Shown in pieces: positions 15,087 through 23,570 of a stretch of 23,570 nt of DNA. A program made the position numbers and the translations under genes. Every line of letters begins with the position of its first letter. The stretch's first letter is position 1. The notes beneath the pieces were generated by a model. That model ran no database searches. It was not told where the DNA came from and saw only the letters and a list, made by a program, of their open reading frames with translations. The DNA lies in assembly GCA_041164825.1 (NCBI GenBank), contig JBEAOO010000208.1, positions 1 through 23,570 on the forward strand, in the 5' to 3' direction. Source of the stretch: JBEAOO01 sp041164825 (GTDB taxonomy: Bacteria > Pseudomonadota > Gammaproteobacteria > Burkholderiales > Burkholderiaceae_C).

Positions 15087-16358
15087 ATGAACATCCTGCT
15101 CATCAACCACTACGCCGGCTCCACCCGCCACGGCATGGAGTACCGGCCCTACTACTTGGCGCGCGAGTGGGTGCGTGCCGGCCACCGGGTGCAGATTGTT
15201 GCCAGCGCTTACTCACACGTGCGCGCCACGCAGCCCGCGGGCGTGACGAACGCGCCGGTGGAAGAAGACATCGACGGCATCACCTACCGCTGGCTGCCCA
15301 CGCCGCCGTACCCCGGCAATGGCGTCAAGCGCGTGATCAACATCTGGCACTTCCTGCGCCAGGTGTGGGCCGATGCGCGGCGGTTGGTGAGCACGTTTGC
15401 ACCCGACGTGGTGATTGCGTCGAGCACCTACCCGATGGACATCTGGGTGGCGCGGCGCATGGCCCGCCTGGCGCGCGCCAAGCTGGTGTTCGAGGTGCAC
15501 GACCTGTGGCCGCTGTCGCCCATTGAGCTGGGCGGCATGTCGCCCCGGCATCCCTTCATCCAGCTGTGCCAAAAGGCCGAGAACGACGCCTACCGCGACG
15601 CCGACGTGGTGGTCTCGATGCTGCCCAAGGTGCACAGCCACATGGCCAGCCACGGCCTGGATCTGCGCAAGCTGCACATCGTGCCCAACGGCATCACACT
15701 CGATGAGTGGAACGACACCCCGCCCGCGCTGCGCGAGGATGCGCTGCAGGCCATCGACGCGGCGCGATCGCGCGGCGCCACCGTGGTGGGCTACGCGGGC
15801 TCCATGGGCCTGCCCAACGCGCTCGACACCTTGCTCGATGCCGCCGCCTTGCTGAAAGACGACCCCAGCCTGCACATCGTGCTGATCGGCGACGGCCTGG
15901 AGCGCGAGCGCCTGGTGCGCCGCATCGCCGATGAAGGCTTGGCCAACAACGTGCAATGGCTGCCACCGATTCCGAAAGCCATGGTGCCGGCGTTTTTGGC
16001 GCAGGTCGATATCGCCTACATCGGCTGGCAGCGCACGCCCATCTACCGCTTCGGCATCGCGCCCAACAAGCTGATGGACTACATGATGGCGCGCCGCCCG
16101 GTCTTGCATTCGGTCGAGGCCGGCAACGACCCGGTGAGCGATGCGCGCTGTGGCCTCACCGTGCCGCCCGAATCGCCACGCGCCGTGGCCGATGGCCTGC
16201 GCCAGCTGGCCGCCGTGCCCGCTTATGAACGCCTGGCCATGGGCGAGCGCGGCCGCGCCTTCGTGCTGGCCCACCACACCTACCCGGTGCTGGCGCAGCG
16301 TTTCATCGCGGCGGTGCAGGGTACCGTGTTGACTGCTGGCATACAGAAATCTGTATGA
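15087..16358 (+). CDS. Glycosyltransferase, GT4 (WbuB-like)
   Basis: A 423-residue GT4 enzyme. MNILLINHYAG and MEYRPYYLAREWVRAGH at the N-terminus, FEVHDLWPLSPIELGG at about 136-151 and PNKLMDYMMARRPVLHSVEAGNDPV (ends PNKLMDYM, ARRPVLHSV) are the hallmarks of the WbuB group. These often transfer an amino-dideoxy sugar such as FucNAc early in O-antigen assembly. The final residues, GTVLTAGIQKSV, are encoded by the promoter and operator DNA of the downstream vapBC pair, so the native C-terminus was probably replaced by a short new tail. The stop TGA (16356-16358) lies inside the vapB promoter's -10 box. Confidence 0.87.
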   Translation: MNILLINHYAGSTRHGMEYRPYYLAREWVRAGHRVQIVASAYSHVRATQPAGVTNAPVEEDIDGITYRWLPTPPYPGNGVKRVINIWHFLRQVWADARRLVSTFAPDVVIASSTYPMDIWVARRMARLARAKLVFEVHDLWPLSPIELGGMSPRHPFIQLCQKAENDAYRDADVVVSMLPKVHSHMASHGLDLRKLHIVPNGITLDEWNDTPPALREDALQAIDAARSRGATVVGYAGSMGLPNALDTLLDAAALLKDDPSLHIVLIGDGLERERLVRRIADEGLANNVQWLPPIPKAMVPAFLAQVDIAYIGWQRTPIYRFGIAPNKLMDYMMARRPVLHSVEAGNDPVSDARCGLTVPPESPRAVADGLRQLAAVPAYERLAMGERGRAFVLAHHTYPVLAQRFIAAVQGTVLTAGIQKSV

Positions 16359-16359
16359 T
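16329..16359 (+). promoter_or_regulatory. vapBC promoter with palindromic operator
   Basis: TTGACT at 16329-16334 and TATGAT at 16354-16359 resemble -35 and -10 boxes with a rather long 19-bp spacer. Between and into them lies the palindrome ATACAGA-AA-TCTGTAT (16341-16356), perfect 7-bp arms, as expected for a ribbon-helix-helix repressor site. Binding would block both promoter boxes. Transcription would begin near 16366-16369, at or next to the vapB ATG. Confidence 0.6.
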
Positions 16360-16368
16360 TCCCCAACC

Positions 16369-16626
16369 ATGAAAACCACGCTCGATATCGACGACCTGCT
16401 CATCAGCCGTGCCAAGGCCTTGGCCGCGCGCGAGCGCACCACGCTGACCCGTGTGGTGGAAGAGGGCTTGAGCCTGCGGCTGCGATCACCCCGCCGAGCT
16501 GCCCGTGCTGGCCTGCCCGAGTTGCCGGTGTATGCGGGTCGGGGTGGTTTGCGTGCGGGCATCGACCCCACGTCCAACCGCGCCATGCTGGCCGCGGCCG
16601 AAGACGGCAGCGACGATGACGCCTGA
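16369..16626 (+). CDS. vapB: VapB-type antitoxin (ribbon-helix-helix)
   Basis: An 85-residue antitoxin. Residues 1-40 (MKTTLDIDDLLISRAKALAA followed by RERTTLTRVVEEGL) form a ribbon-helix-helix DNA-binding domain: one beta-strand and two helices. The C-terminal half is Arg/Ala-rich and ends in the acidic tail EDGSDDDA, likely the toxin-binding part. No Shine-Dalgarno precedes ATG 16369 (the bases before it are CCCCAACC). With the predicted start of transcription at about 16366-16369 the mRNA may be leaderless. It overlaps vapC by 11 bp. Confidence 0.85.
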   Translation: MKTTLDIDDLLISRAKALAARERTTLTRVVEEGLSLRLRSPRRAARAGLPELPVYAGRGGLRAGIDPTSNRAMLAAAEDGSDDDA

Positions 16627-17053
16627 CGTGAACGTGCTGGTGGCGGCGTTTCGCGCCGACCACGCGCACCACCGCGTGGCCCGGCCCTGGCTGAACACCG
16701 CGCTGGCGGCCACCGAGTCGGGCGGTGTGTTGCAGCTGCTGCCCATGGTGGTGGCCTCGTTTTTGCGGCTGGTGACACACCCCAAGGTGTTTGCCGACCC
16801 GGCTCCGGCGGAGTTGGCGGTGGCGTTTGTCGATGCCCTGTTGGCGGTGCCCGGCTGCGAGTGGCTGAGCCTGGGCGAGGAGTGGCCGCAGTTGGCCGCC
16901 CTGTGCAAGGCGCGCGCGCTGGCCGCCAACGATGTGCCCGATGCCTGGATTGCCGCGGCGGTGCGCCGCCATGGCACCGTGTTGGTCACCTTTGACCGTG
17001 ATTTTCTGAACCTCTTGGAGCCGCACCAGCTGACGCTGCTGACGGCGTCCTGA
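16616..17053 (+). CDS. vapC: VapC-type PIN-domain toxin
   Basis: A 145-residue PIN-domain protein. D4 in TPDVNVLVAAFRADH, D109 in NDVPDAWIAAAVRRHG and the FDRDF pair (D127, D129) are the metal-binding acids. FLRLVTHPKVFADP (about 49-62) is typical of this PIN subgroup. The Glu commonly found in helix 3 of other VapC toxins is not obvious; the position reads MVVASFLRLV, which I believe is usual for this subgroup. The start ATG overlaps vapB by 11 bp. The next gene begins 35 bp downstream, so polysaccharide genes after it may be read from the vapBC promoter. Confidence 0.85.
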   Translation: MTPDVNVLVAAFRADHAHHRVARPWLNTALAATESGGVLQLLPMVVASFLRLVTHPKVFADPAPAELAVAFVDALLAVPGCEWLSLGEEWPQLAALCKARALAANDVPDAWIAAAVRRHGTVLVTFDRDFLNLLEPHQLTLLTAS

Positions 17054-17088
17054 GAGGCTGAACCCCGACGACTTCCCGCTTGTTTGCC

Positions 17089-18261
17089 ATGACCGCTGCC
17101 TTGCCCTTTTTGCCCTTTGCCCTGCCCGAAATCGGTGACGACGACATCGCCGAGGTGGTCGACACGCTGAAGTCCGGCTGGGTGACCACCGGGCCCAAAA
17201 CGCGCCGCTTTGAAGAAGACTTTGCCGCCTTCCTGGGCGGCGAGCCGGGCCTGCAGGCGCTGGCCGTCAACTCGGCCACTGCCGGCCTGCACTTGGCTTT
17301 GGAAGCACTTGGCGTGGGCCCGGGTGACGAGGTGATCACCACCACCCACACCTTCACCGCCACGGCCGAGGTGGTGCGCTACCTGGGTGCTGAGCCGGTG
17401 CTGGTGGACATCGACCCGGCCACGCTCAACATCGACCCGGCGGCGGTGCGCGCCGCCATCACGCCGCGCACCAAGGTGCTGCTGCCGGTGCACTACGCGG
17501 GCCTGGCCGCGCCCATGGCCGAGCTGCTGGCCATCGCCCGCGAGCACGGCCTCAAAGTGGTGGAGGACGCCGCCCACGCGCTGCCCTGCACGCTGGACGG
17601 CCAGCTGGTGGGCACGCTGGGCTCCGACATCACCGTGTTCAGCTTCTACGCCAACAAGACCATGACCACGGGCGAGGGCGGCATGGTGGTGACGCGCGAC
17701 GCGGCGCTGGCCCAGCGCGTGAAGGTGATGCGCCTGCACGGCATCAGCCGCGACGCGTTTGACCGCTTCACGGCCAAAACGCCGAGCTGGTACTACGAGA
17801 TCGTCGCCCCCGGCTTCAAGTACAACCTCACCGACATCGCCTCGGCGCTGGGCCTGCATCAGCTGAAAAAAGTGCGCCAGTTCCAGCAGCGCCGCACGGA
17901 GATCGCCGCCGCCTACAACGTGGCGTTTGCCGGCCTGCCGCTGATCACACCGCCGTTGCCGCAGGGCAGCGACACGCACTCGTGGCACCTGTATGTGCTG
18001 CAACTGGGCGCGGGCTGCGCGCTGGGGCGCGACGCGATGATCGAGTCGCTGTTCAAGGCCGGCATTGGCTGCAGCGTGCACTACATCCCGCTGCACCTGC
18101 AGCCCTACTGGCGCGAGCGCTATGGCCTGCGGGCAGAGCAGTTCCCGCACAGCCAGCGCGCCTACGAGCGCATGCTCAGCCTGCCCATCTACAGCCGCAT
18201 GACCGACGCCGATGTGCAGCGCGTGATCGCTGCGGTGCGCGCGGCGCTGGGCCTGGCCTGA
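17089..18261 (+). CDS. Nucleotide-sugar aminotransferase, DegT/DnrJ family (PglE-like)
   Basis: A 390-residue PLP aminotransferase. K190 in FSFYANKTMTTGEGGM is the Schiff-base Lys, NSATAGLHLAL (61-71) is the phosphate site and VVEDAAHALP carries the Asp. The SFYANK form is typical of enzymes that aminate C4 of UDP-4-keto-6-deoxy sugars, such as PglE. With the PglF-like dehydratase and sugar transferase just downstream, the likely product is a UDP-4-amino-4,6-dideoxy-GlcNAc. The start is ATG 17089; a TTG three codons earlier is less likely. It is a different subgroup from WlbC, with only the general family motifs in common. Confidence 0.88.
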   Translation: MTAALPFLPFALPEIGDDDIAEVVDTLKSGWVTTGPKTRRFEEDFAAFLGGEPGLQALAVNSATAGLHLALEALGVGPGDEVITTTHTFTATAEVVRYLGAEPVLVDIDPATLNIDPAAVRAAITPRTKVLLPVHYAGLAAPMAELLAIAREHGLKVVEDAAHALPCTLDGQLVGTLGSDITVFSFYANKTMTTGEGGMVVTRDAALAQRVKVMRLHGISRDAFDRFTAKTPSWYYEIVAPGFKYNLTDIASALGLHQLKKVRQFQQRRTEIAAAYNVAFAGLPLITPPLPQGSDTHSWHLYVLQLGAGCALGRDAMIESLFKAGIGCSVHYIPLHLQPYWRERYGLRAEQFPHSQRAYERMLSLPIYSRMTDADVQRVIAAVRAALGLA

Positions 18262-18277
18262 GCGCCGAGACGTTCTG

Positions 18278-18886
18278 ATGCGCCTGTACCCCGTGCTCAA
18301 GCGCGCCATGGACATCACCGCGTCGGCCATCGGCCTGCTGCTGCTGAGCCCGCTGCTGCTGGGCGTGGCGCTGTGGGTCAAGCTCGATACACCCGGGCCG
18401 GTGTTCTTCCGCCAAGAGCGCGTGGGGCGCCATGGCCAGCCGTTTCGCATCCACAAGTTCCGCACCATGGTGGCCGATGCCCCGCAGCGTGGCGCGCAAA
18501 TCACCGTGGGGGCGGACGCGCGCATCACCCGCGCCGGCCAGTGGCTGCGCGGGCGCAAGCTGGATGAATTGCCGCAGCTGATCGACGTGCTGCAAGGCAC
18601 GATGAGCCTGGTGGGCCCGCGCCCGGAGGTGCCGCGTTACGTGGCGCTGTACCCGGCCGAGGTGCGCGCCGAGGTGCTGAGCGTGCGCCCGGGCATCACC
18701 GACCTGGCCTCAATCGAATTCCGCCGCGAGAACGAACTGCTCGCTGCCGCCGCCGACCCCGAACGCGAGTACGTGCAGGTGGTGATGCCGCAGAAGCTGC
18801 GCTACGCCCGCGCCTATGTGCAGCAGGCGTCGCTGCTGGGCGACCTGCAACTCATCTGGCGCACCGTGCGTGTGCTCGTCTCTTGA
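18278..18886 (+). CDS. Initiating sugar-phosphate transferase (PglC/bacterial sugar transferase)
   Basis: A 202-residue polyprenyl-phosphate phosphoglycosyl transferase of the small, monotopic PglC type. A single hydrophobic re-entrant helix lies at about residues 13-36. PVFFRQERVGRHGQPF, HKFRTM (60-64) and RKLDELPQLIDVLQG with the catalytic Asp-Glu dyad D96-E97 follow, then MSLVGPRPE (109-117). It moves sugar-1-phosphate from a UDP sugar to undecaprenyl phosphate and so starts repeat-unit synthesis at the inner membrane. It begins 16 bp after the aminotransferase and ends 10 bp before the dehydratase, matching a PglE-C-F functional group. Confidence 0.93.
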   Translation: MRLYPVLKRAMDITASAIGLLLLSPLLLGVALWVKLDTPGPVFFRQERVGRHGQPFRIHKFRTMVADAPQRGAQITVGADARITRAGQWLRGRKLDELPQLIDVLQGTMSLVGPRPEVPRYVALYPAEVRAEVLSVRPGITDLASIEFRRENELLAAAADPEREYVQVVMPQKLRYARAYVQQASLLGDLQLIWRTVRVLVS

Positions 18887-18896
18887 ACCTGTGCCC

Positions 18897-20762
<1,866 letters not shown>

Positions 20763-21148
20763 TCAGCGCTGCGCTGTAGCGCAAAAACTCTTCCAAGTTG
20801 CGCTCGATCACGCTGACCAAGATGGGCAGCAAGAGCCGTTGGTAGTCGTGAACCGCGATATTCCGGAAGCCCACCATTTTTTGCATGCTGGTGGCCAGCG
20901 CTGCATCAATCCAGCCGGCTTGGGCCAGTAGCGTGAACACGTCGCGCGCGCTTTGCGGCAAGCCCAAGCGGTGCAGGCGAATGACATGCTGGCCCATGTC
21001 GAGCGCTGCTTCACAGGCGCGCTGTACGTTCAGCACCGCTGCGTCTTGCCGGGTGAAGTCGGTGGCAAAGTCACCGCTGCTGGCGTACTCATCGCGGGCG
21101 CGCGCCACGCAGCGCTCAATCGATGCGGCCTTGTTCAACAGCACATCG

Positions 21149-21586
21149 TCAACCATACACGCGCCCTCGCCGCTGAATGTCGTCCACCAGCCCCGCTCGA
21201 CGCTCGTCGAGGTTCAACTTTTCTGAGCGCACAAAGCACTCGAACAAATCGGCAGGCAGCGCATCGGCCCACAAACGCTGTCCGTGAATGAGCACCTGGT
21301 ATTGCATCACCGTGCTGGCCGCACGCAGATCCAGCAGATCAACAGCGCAGTTCAGCCGGAGAGCCAACTGCGCGGAGGTGTCCCACAAGATCGCTGGATC
21401 CGCATACCCCGTGACCAGCACCGCCAAGTCCAGATCACTCTCAGGCGTCGCATCACCACGCACTTGGCTGCCAAACGCATAGAGGGCCAAGACGCCTGGA
21501 ACAGCCGCCAAAAGCGCGTCCACAATATCGCCTTCTAGCAGATCAAGATCCAAGGCTGTTGTGGCCGGCGCGTGAATGAGGCTCAT
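21149..21586 (-). CDS. mntA: MNT-domain nucleotidyltransferase antitoxin
   Basis: A 145-residue minimal nucleotidyltransferase. The family signature GSX10DXD is exact: G39-S40 in FGSQVRG and D51, D53 in SDLDLAVL, with D83 in VDLLDL as the likely third metal ligand. MntA-type antitoxins neutralise HepT by adding AMP units to the Tyr in RX4HXY. ATG 21586-21584 fits the conserved start of the domain; upstream in-frame codons would add an unrelated segment. No Shine-Dalgarno is evident. With hepT it lies between the two copies of the dehydratase sequence, on the opposite strand. Confidence 0.88.
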   Translation of the reverse strand: MSLIHAPATTALDLDLLEGDIVDALLAAVPGVLALYAFGSQVRGDATPESDLDLAVLVTGYADPAILWDTSAQLALRLNCAVDLLDLRAASTVMQYQVLIHGQRLWADALPADLFECFVRSEKLNLDERRAGLVDDIQRRGRVYG

Positions 21587-21694
21587 GGGCGGATGATAGT
21601 CGTCCGCGCAGAGGTGTTTTGGCGGGAAGATCGATACAGAGATGGAGTCCGCGCACATGGTCCAACCTCGCACGCGTGTTGTTTACAAAACCAT
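21587..21694. other. Junction DNA upstream of mntA
   Basis: About 108 bp between the mntA start and the beginning of the second dehydratase copy. It is less GC-rich than its surroundings and must contain the mntA-hepT promoter on the minus strand, but I could not pick credible -35/-10 boxes. The reading frame that runs through here into the dehydratase remnant is antisense to mntA and not homologous to the dehydratase. Confidence 0.5.
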
Positions 21695-22519
<825 letters not shown>

Positions 22520-22522
22520 TGT

Positions 22523-22546
22523 ACCTGATTAGCAATCTGCCTCAGC
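22523..22546. repeat. Left terminal inverted repeat of the IS
   Basis: 24 bp matching the reverse complement of 23547-23570 with one mismatch (T against G at the 14th base). Confidence 0.9.
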
Positions 22547-22607
22547 AGGCTCACGCTATGAGCTTGTGACCCTGTAACGTGGTGACTCCTGATCCCCGGA
22601 GCCCACC

Positions 22608-23564
22608 ATGGCCAGCAACCGAATCCAGTTCCAGCACGGCATGTCCCTCCCCGAGTTTGCCAGCAGCTTTGGCACCGAAGCGCAGTGCGCCCAAGCGGTG
22701 AAGGTCGCTCGCTGGCCCGATGGGTTTCGCTGCCCGCGATGCGGCGTCGGTGACCACTATGTCGTTGGCCACGGTGCGCGCAAGCTGTTTCAGTGCAACG
22801 GTTGCAGGCATCAGACCTCGCTGACCGCGGGCAGCCTGATGGAGCACACCAAGCTGCCGCTGACGACCTGGTTCCTGGCAATCTACTTGCTCAGCCAGGC
22901 CAAGACCGGCTTGTCTGCCTTGGCGCTCAAGCGCCAGCTCGGGGTGAGTTACCCCACGGCTTGGCTGATGCACCAGAAGATCAACCGGGCCATGTCCCAG
23001 CAGAACGACGCCTATCGTCTGGCTGGCGCCGTGCAACTCGATGACGCCTATCTCGGTGGCGAGCGCGCTGGTGGCAAGGTCGGGCGGGGCTCGGAGAACA
23101 AGGTGCCGTTCGTGGCAGCGGTCTCGCTCGACGATCACGGCCATCCGATGTTCGTCAAGCTCCATGTGGTCAGCGGCTTCACCTCGCAGGCCATCGCCTC
23201 CTGGGCCAAGGCCAACTTGGCGCCTGGCACTTGTGTGAACAGCGACGGACTGGGCTGCTTCGCTGCGGTGCTGGATGCCGGATGCATCCACAGGCCTATG
23301 GTGGTGGGGACACTCAAACCCCGCGACCTGCCGAACTTCCGCTGGATCAACACCGTGCTGGGCAACCTGAAGACTTCGCTGGCCGGCACTTTCCATTCGC
23401 TGAATTTCCGCAAATACGCACAGCACTACCTAGCCGCCTTCGCGTATCGCTTCAACCGCCGCTTCGATCTGCGCGACCTGCTCGCCAACCTCGTCGCCGA
23501 CGTCGCCCGCGCCTCGCCAATCACAGAGAAGCGCGTCCGGGCGAATGCTGAGGCAGCTTGCTAA
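22608..23564 (+). CDS. IS1595-family transposase (ISXO2-like domain)
   Basis: A 318-residue transposase. An N-terminal zinc ribbon uses C42, C45, C63 and C66 (CPRCG and CNGC). The catalytic ISXO2-like domain follows with QLDDAYLGGERAGG (D145/D146), NSDGLGCF (D213) and the C-terminal YRFNRRFDLRDLL motif. The position where relatives commonly have Glu (YLxEF) is Ala277 here, to be treated with caution. ATG 22608 is preceded by a CGGAG-like Shine-Dalgarno. The stop TAA lies within the right terminal repeat. The gene is full length with no frameshift. Confidence 0.92.
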   Translation: MASNRIQFQHGMSLPEFASSFGTEAQCAQAVKVARWPDGFRCPRCGVGDHYVVGHGARKLFQCNGCRHQTSLTAGSLMEHTKLPLTTWFLAIYLLSQAKTGLSALALKRQLGVSYPTAWLMHQKINRAMSQQNDAYRLAGAVQLDDAYLGGERAGGKVGRGSENKVPFVAAVSLDDHGHPMFVKLHVVSGFTSQAIASWAKANLAPGTCVNSDGLGCFAAVLDAGCIHRPMVVGTLKPRDLPNFRWINTVLGNLKTSLAGTFHSLNFRKYAQHYLAAFAYRFNRRFDLRDLLANLVADVARASPITEKRVRANAEAAC

Positions 23565-23570
23565 TCAGGT
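23547..23570. repeat. Right terminal inverted repeat of the IS
   Basis: 24 bp ending on the last base of the window and overlapping the transposase stop codon; inverted partner of 22523-22546. Confidence 0.9.

Larger units (their letters stand above)
22523..23570 (+). mobile_element. IS1595-family insertion sequence, apparently complete
   Basis: A 1048-bp element bounded by 24-bp inverted repeats at 22523-22546 and 23547-23570 (one mismatch), each starting ACCTGATTAGCAA at the outer edge, and carrying one intact transposase gene. The right repeat ends on the last base of the window, so the target duplication cannot be checked. Family members make 8-bp duplications; the left-hand candidate is ATTGATGT (22515-22522). 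It sits 3 bp after the stop of the dehydratase remnant. Confidence 0.9.

Noticed and set aside
12093..17061. A 13-base match CCTGAGAGGCTGA after the stop codons of wlbC (12093) and vapC (17049)
   Set aside because: In GC-rich DNA of this length a shared 13-mer can arise by chance, and neither site has other shared structure.
21572..21694. Upstream extension of the dehydratase remnant as a real N-terminus
   Set aside because: It is antisense to the start of mntA and shows no similarity to the dehydratase; homology begins only at about 21695.

Overview
The window is a GC-rich chromosomal segment with dense, mostly overlapping genes. Protein character (Bordetella/Pseudomonas-type wlb/wbp sugar genes, class II LysS, proteobacterial bio genes) suggests a betaproteobacterium, most likely Comamonadaceae. 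The lineage is inferred from gene style, not from any search.

Region 1 (1-666): the 3' end of an enoyl-CoA hydratase gene, then about 495 bp without a gene. This gap holds two long inverted repeats (275-482 and 532-621) that share sequence with each other.

Region 2 (667-8403, minus strand): one tightly packed seven-gene unit read as lysS, a PNPOx-like flavoprotein, bioA, bioF, bioD, bioB and a cytochrome P450. Spacings run from a 35-bp overlap to 27 bp. Four genes make biotin from pimeloyl-ACP. The P450 directly after bioB occupies the place bioI has in the Bacillus subtilis bioWAFDBI operon, so it may help supply the pimeloyl precursor.

Region 3 (8519-20762, plus strand): a surface-polysaccharide (O-antigen-like) locus. 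wlbA, wlbB and wlbC make a 2,3-diacetamido uronic acid nucleotide. They are followed by a Wzx-type flippase, a hexapeptide-repeat acyltransferase, two GT4 glycosyltransferases, a second DegT-type aminotransferase, an initiating sugar-phosphate transferase and a PglF/CapD-like membrane UDP-GlcNAc 4,6-dehydratase. The last three fit synthesis and loading onto lipid of a 4-amino-4,6-dideoxy sugar. No polymerase (wzy), WbpA or WbpI is in view.

Region 4: three different toxin-antitoxin modules break up the locus. An AbrB-like/PIN pair lies between wlbA and wlbB behind five tandem 11-bp repeats. A VapBC pair lies between the second glycosyltransferase and the aminotransferase, with a palindromic operator. 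A HEPN/MNT pair (hepT-mntA, minus strand) lies after the dehydratase gene.

Region 5 (21695-23570): a 5'-truncated second copy of the dehydratase gene, about 95% identical to the first over its middle but with the active-site Lys changed to Gln, followed by a complete IS1595-family element whose right terminal repeat ends on the last base of the window. No tRNA, rRNA or CRISPR array was recognised.
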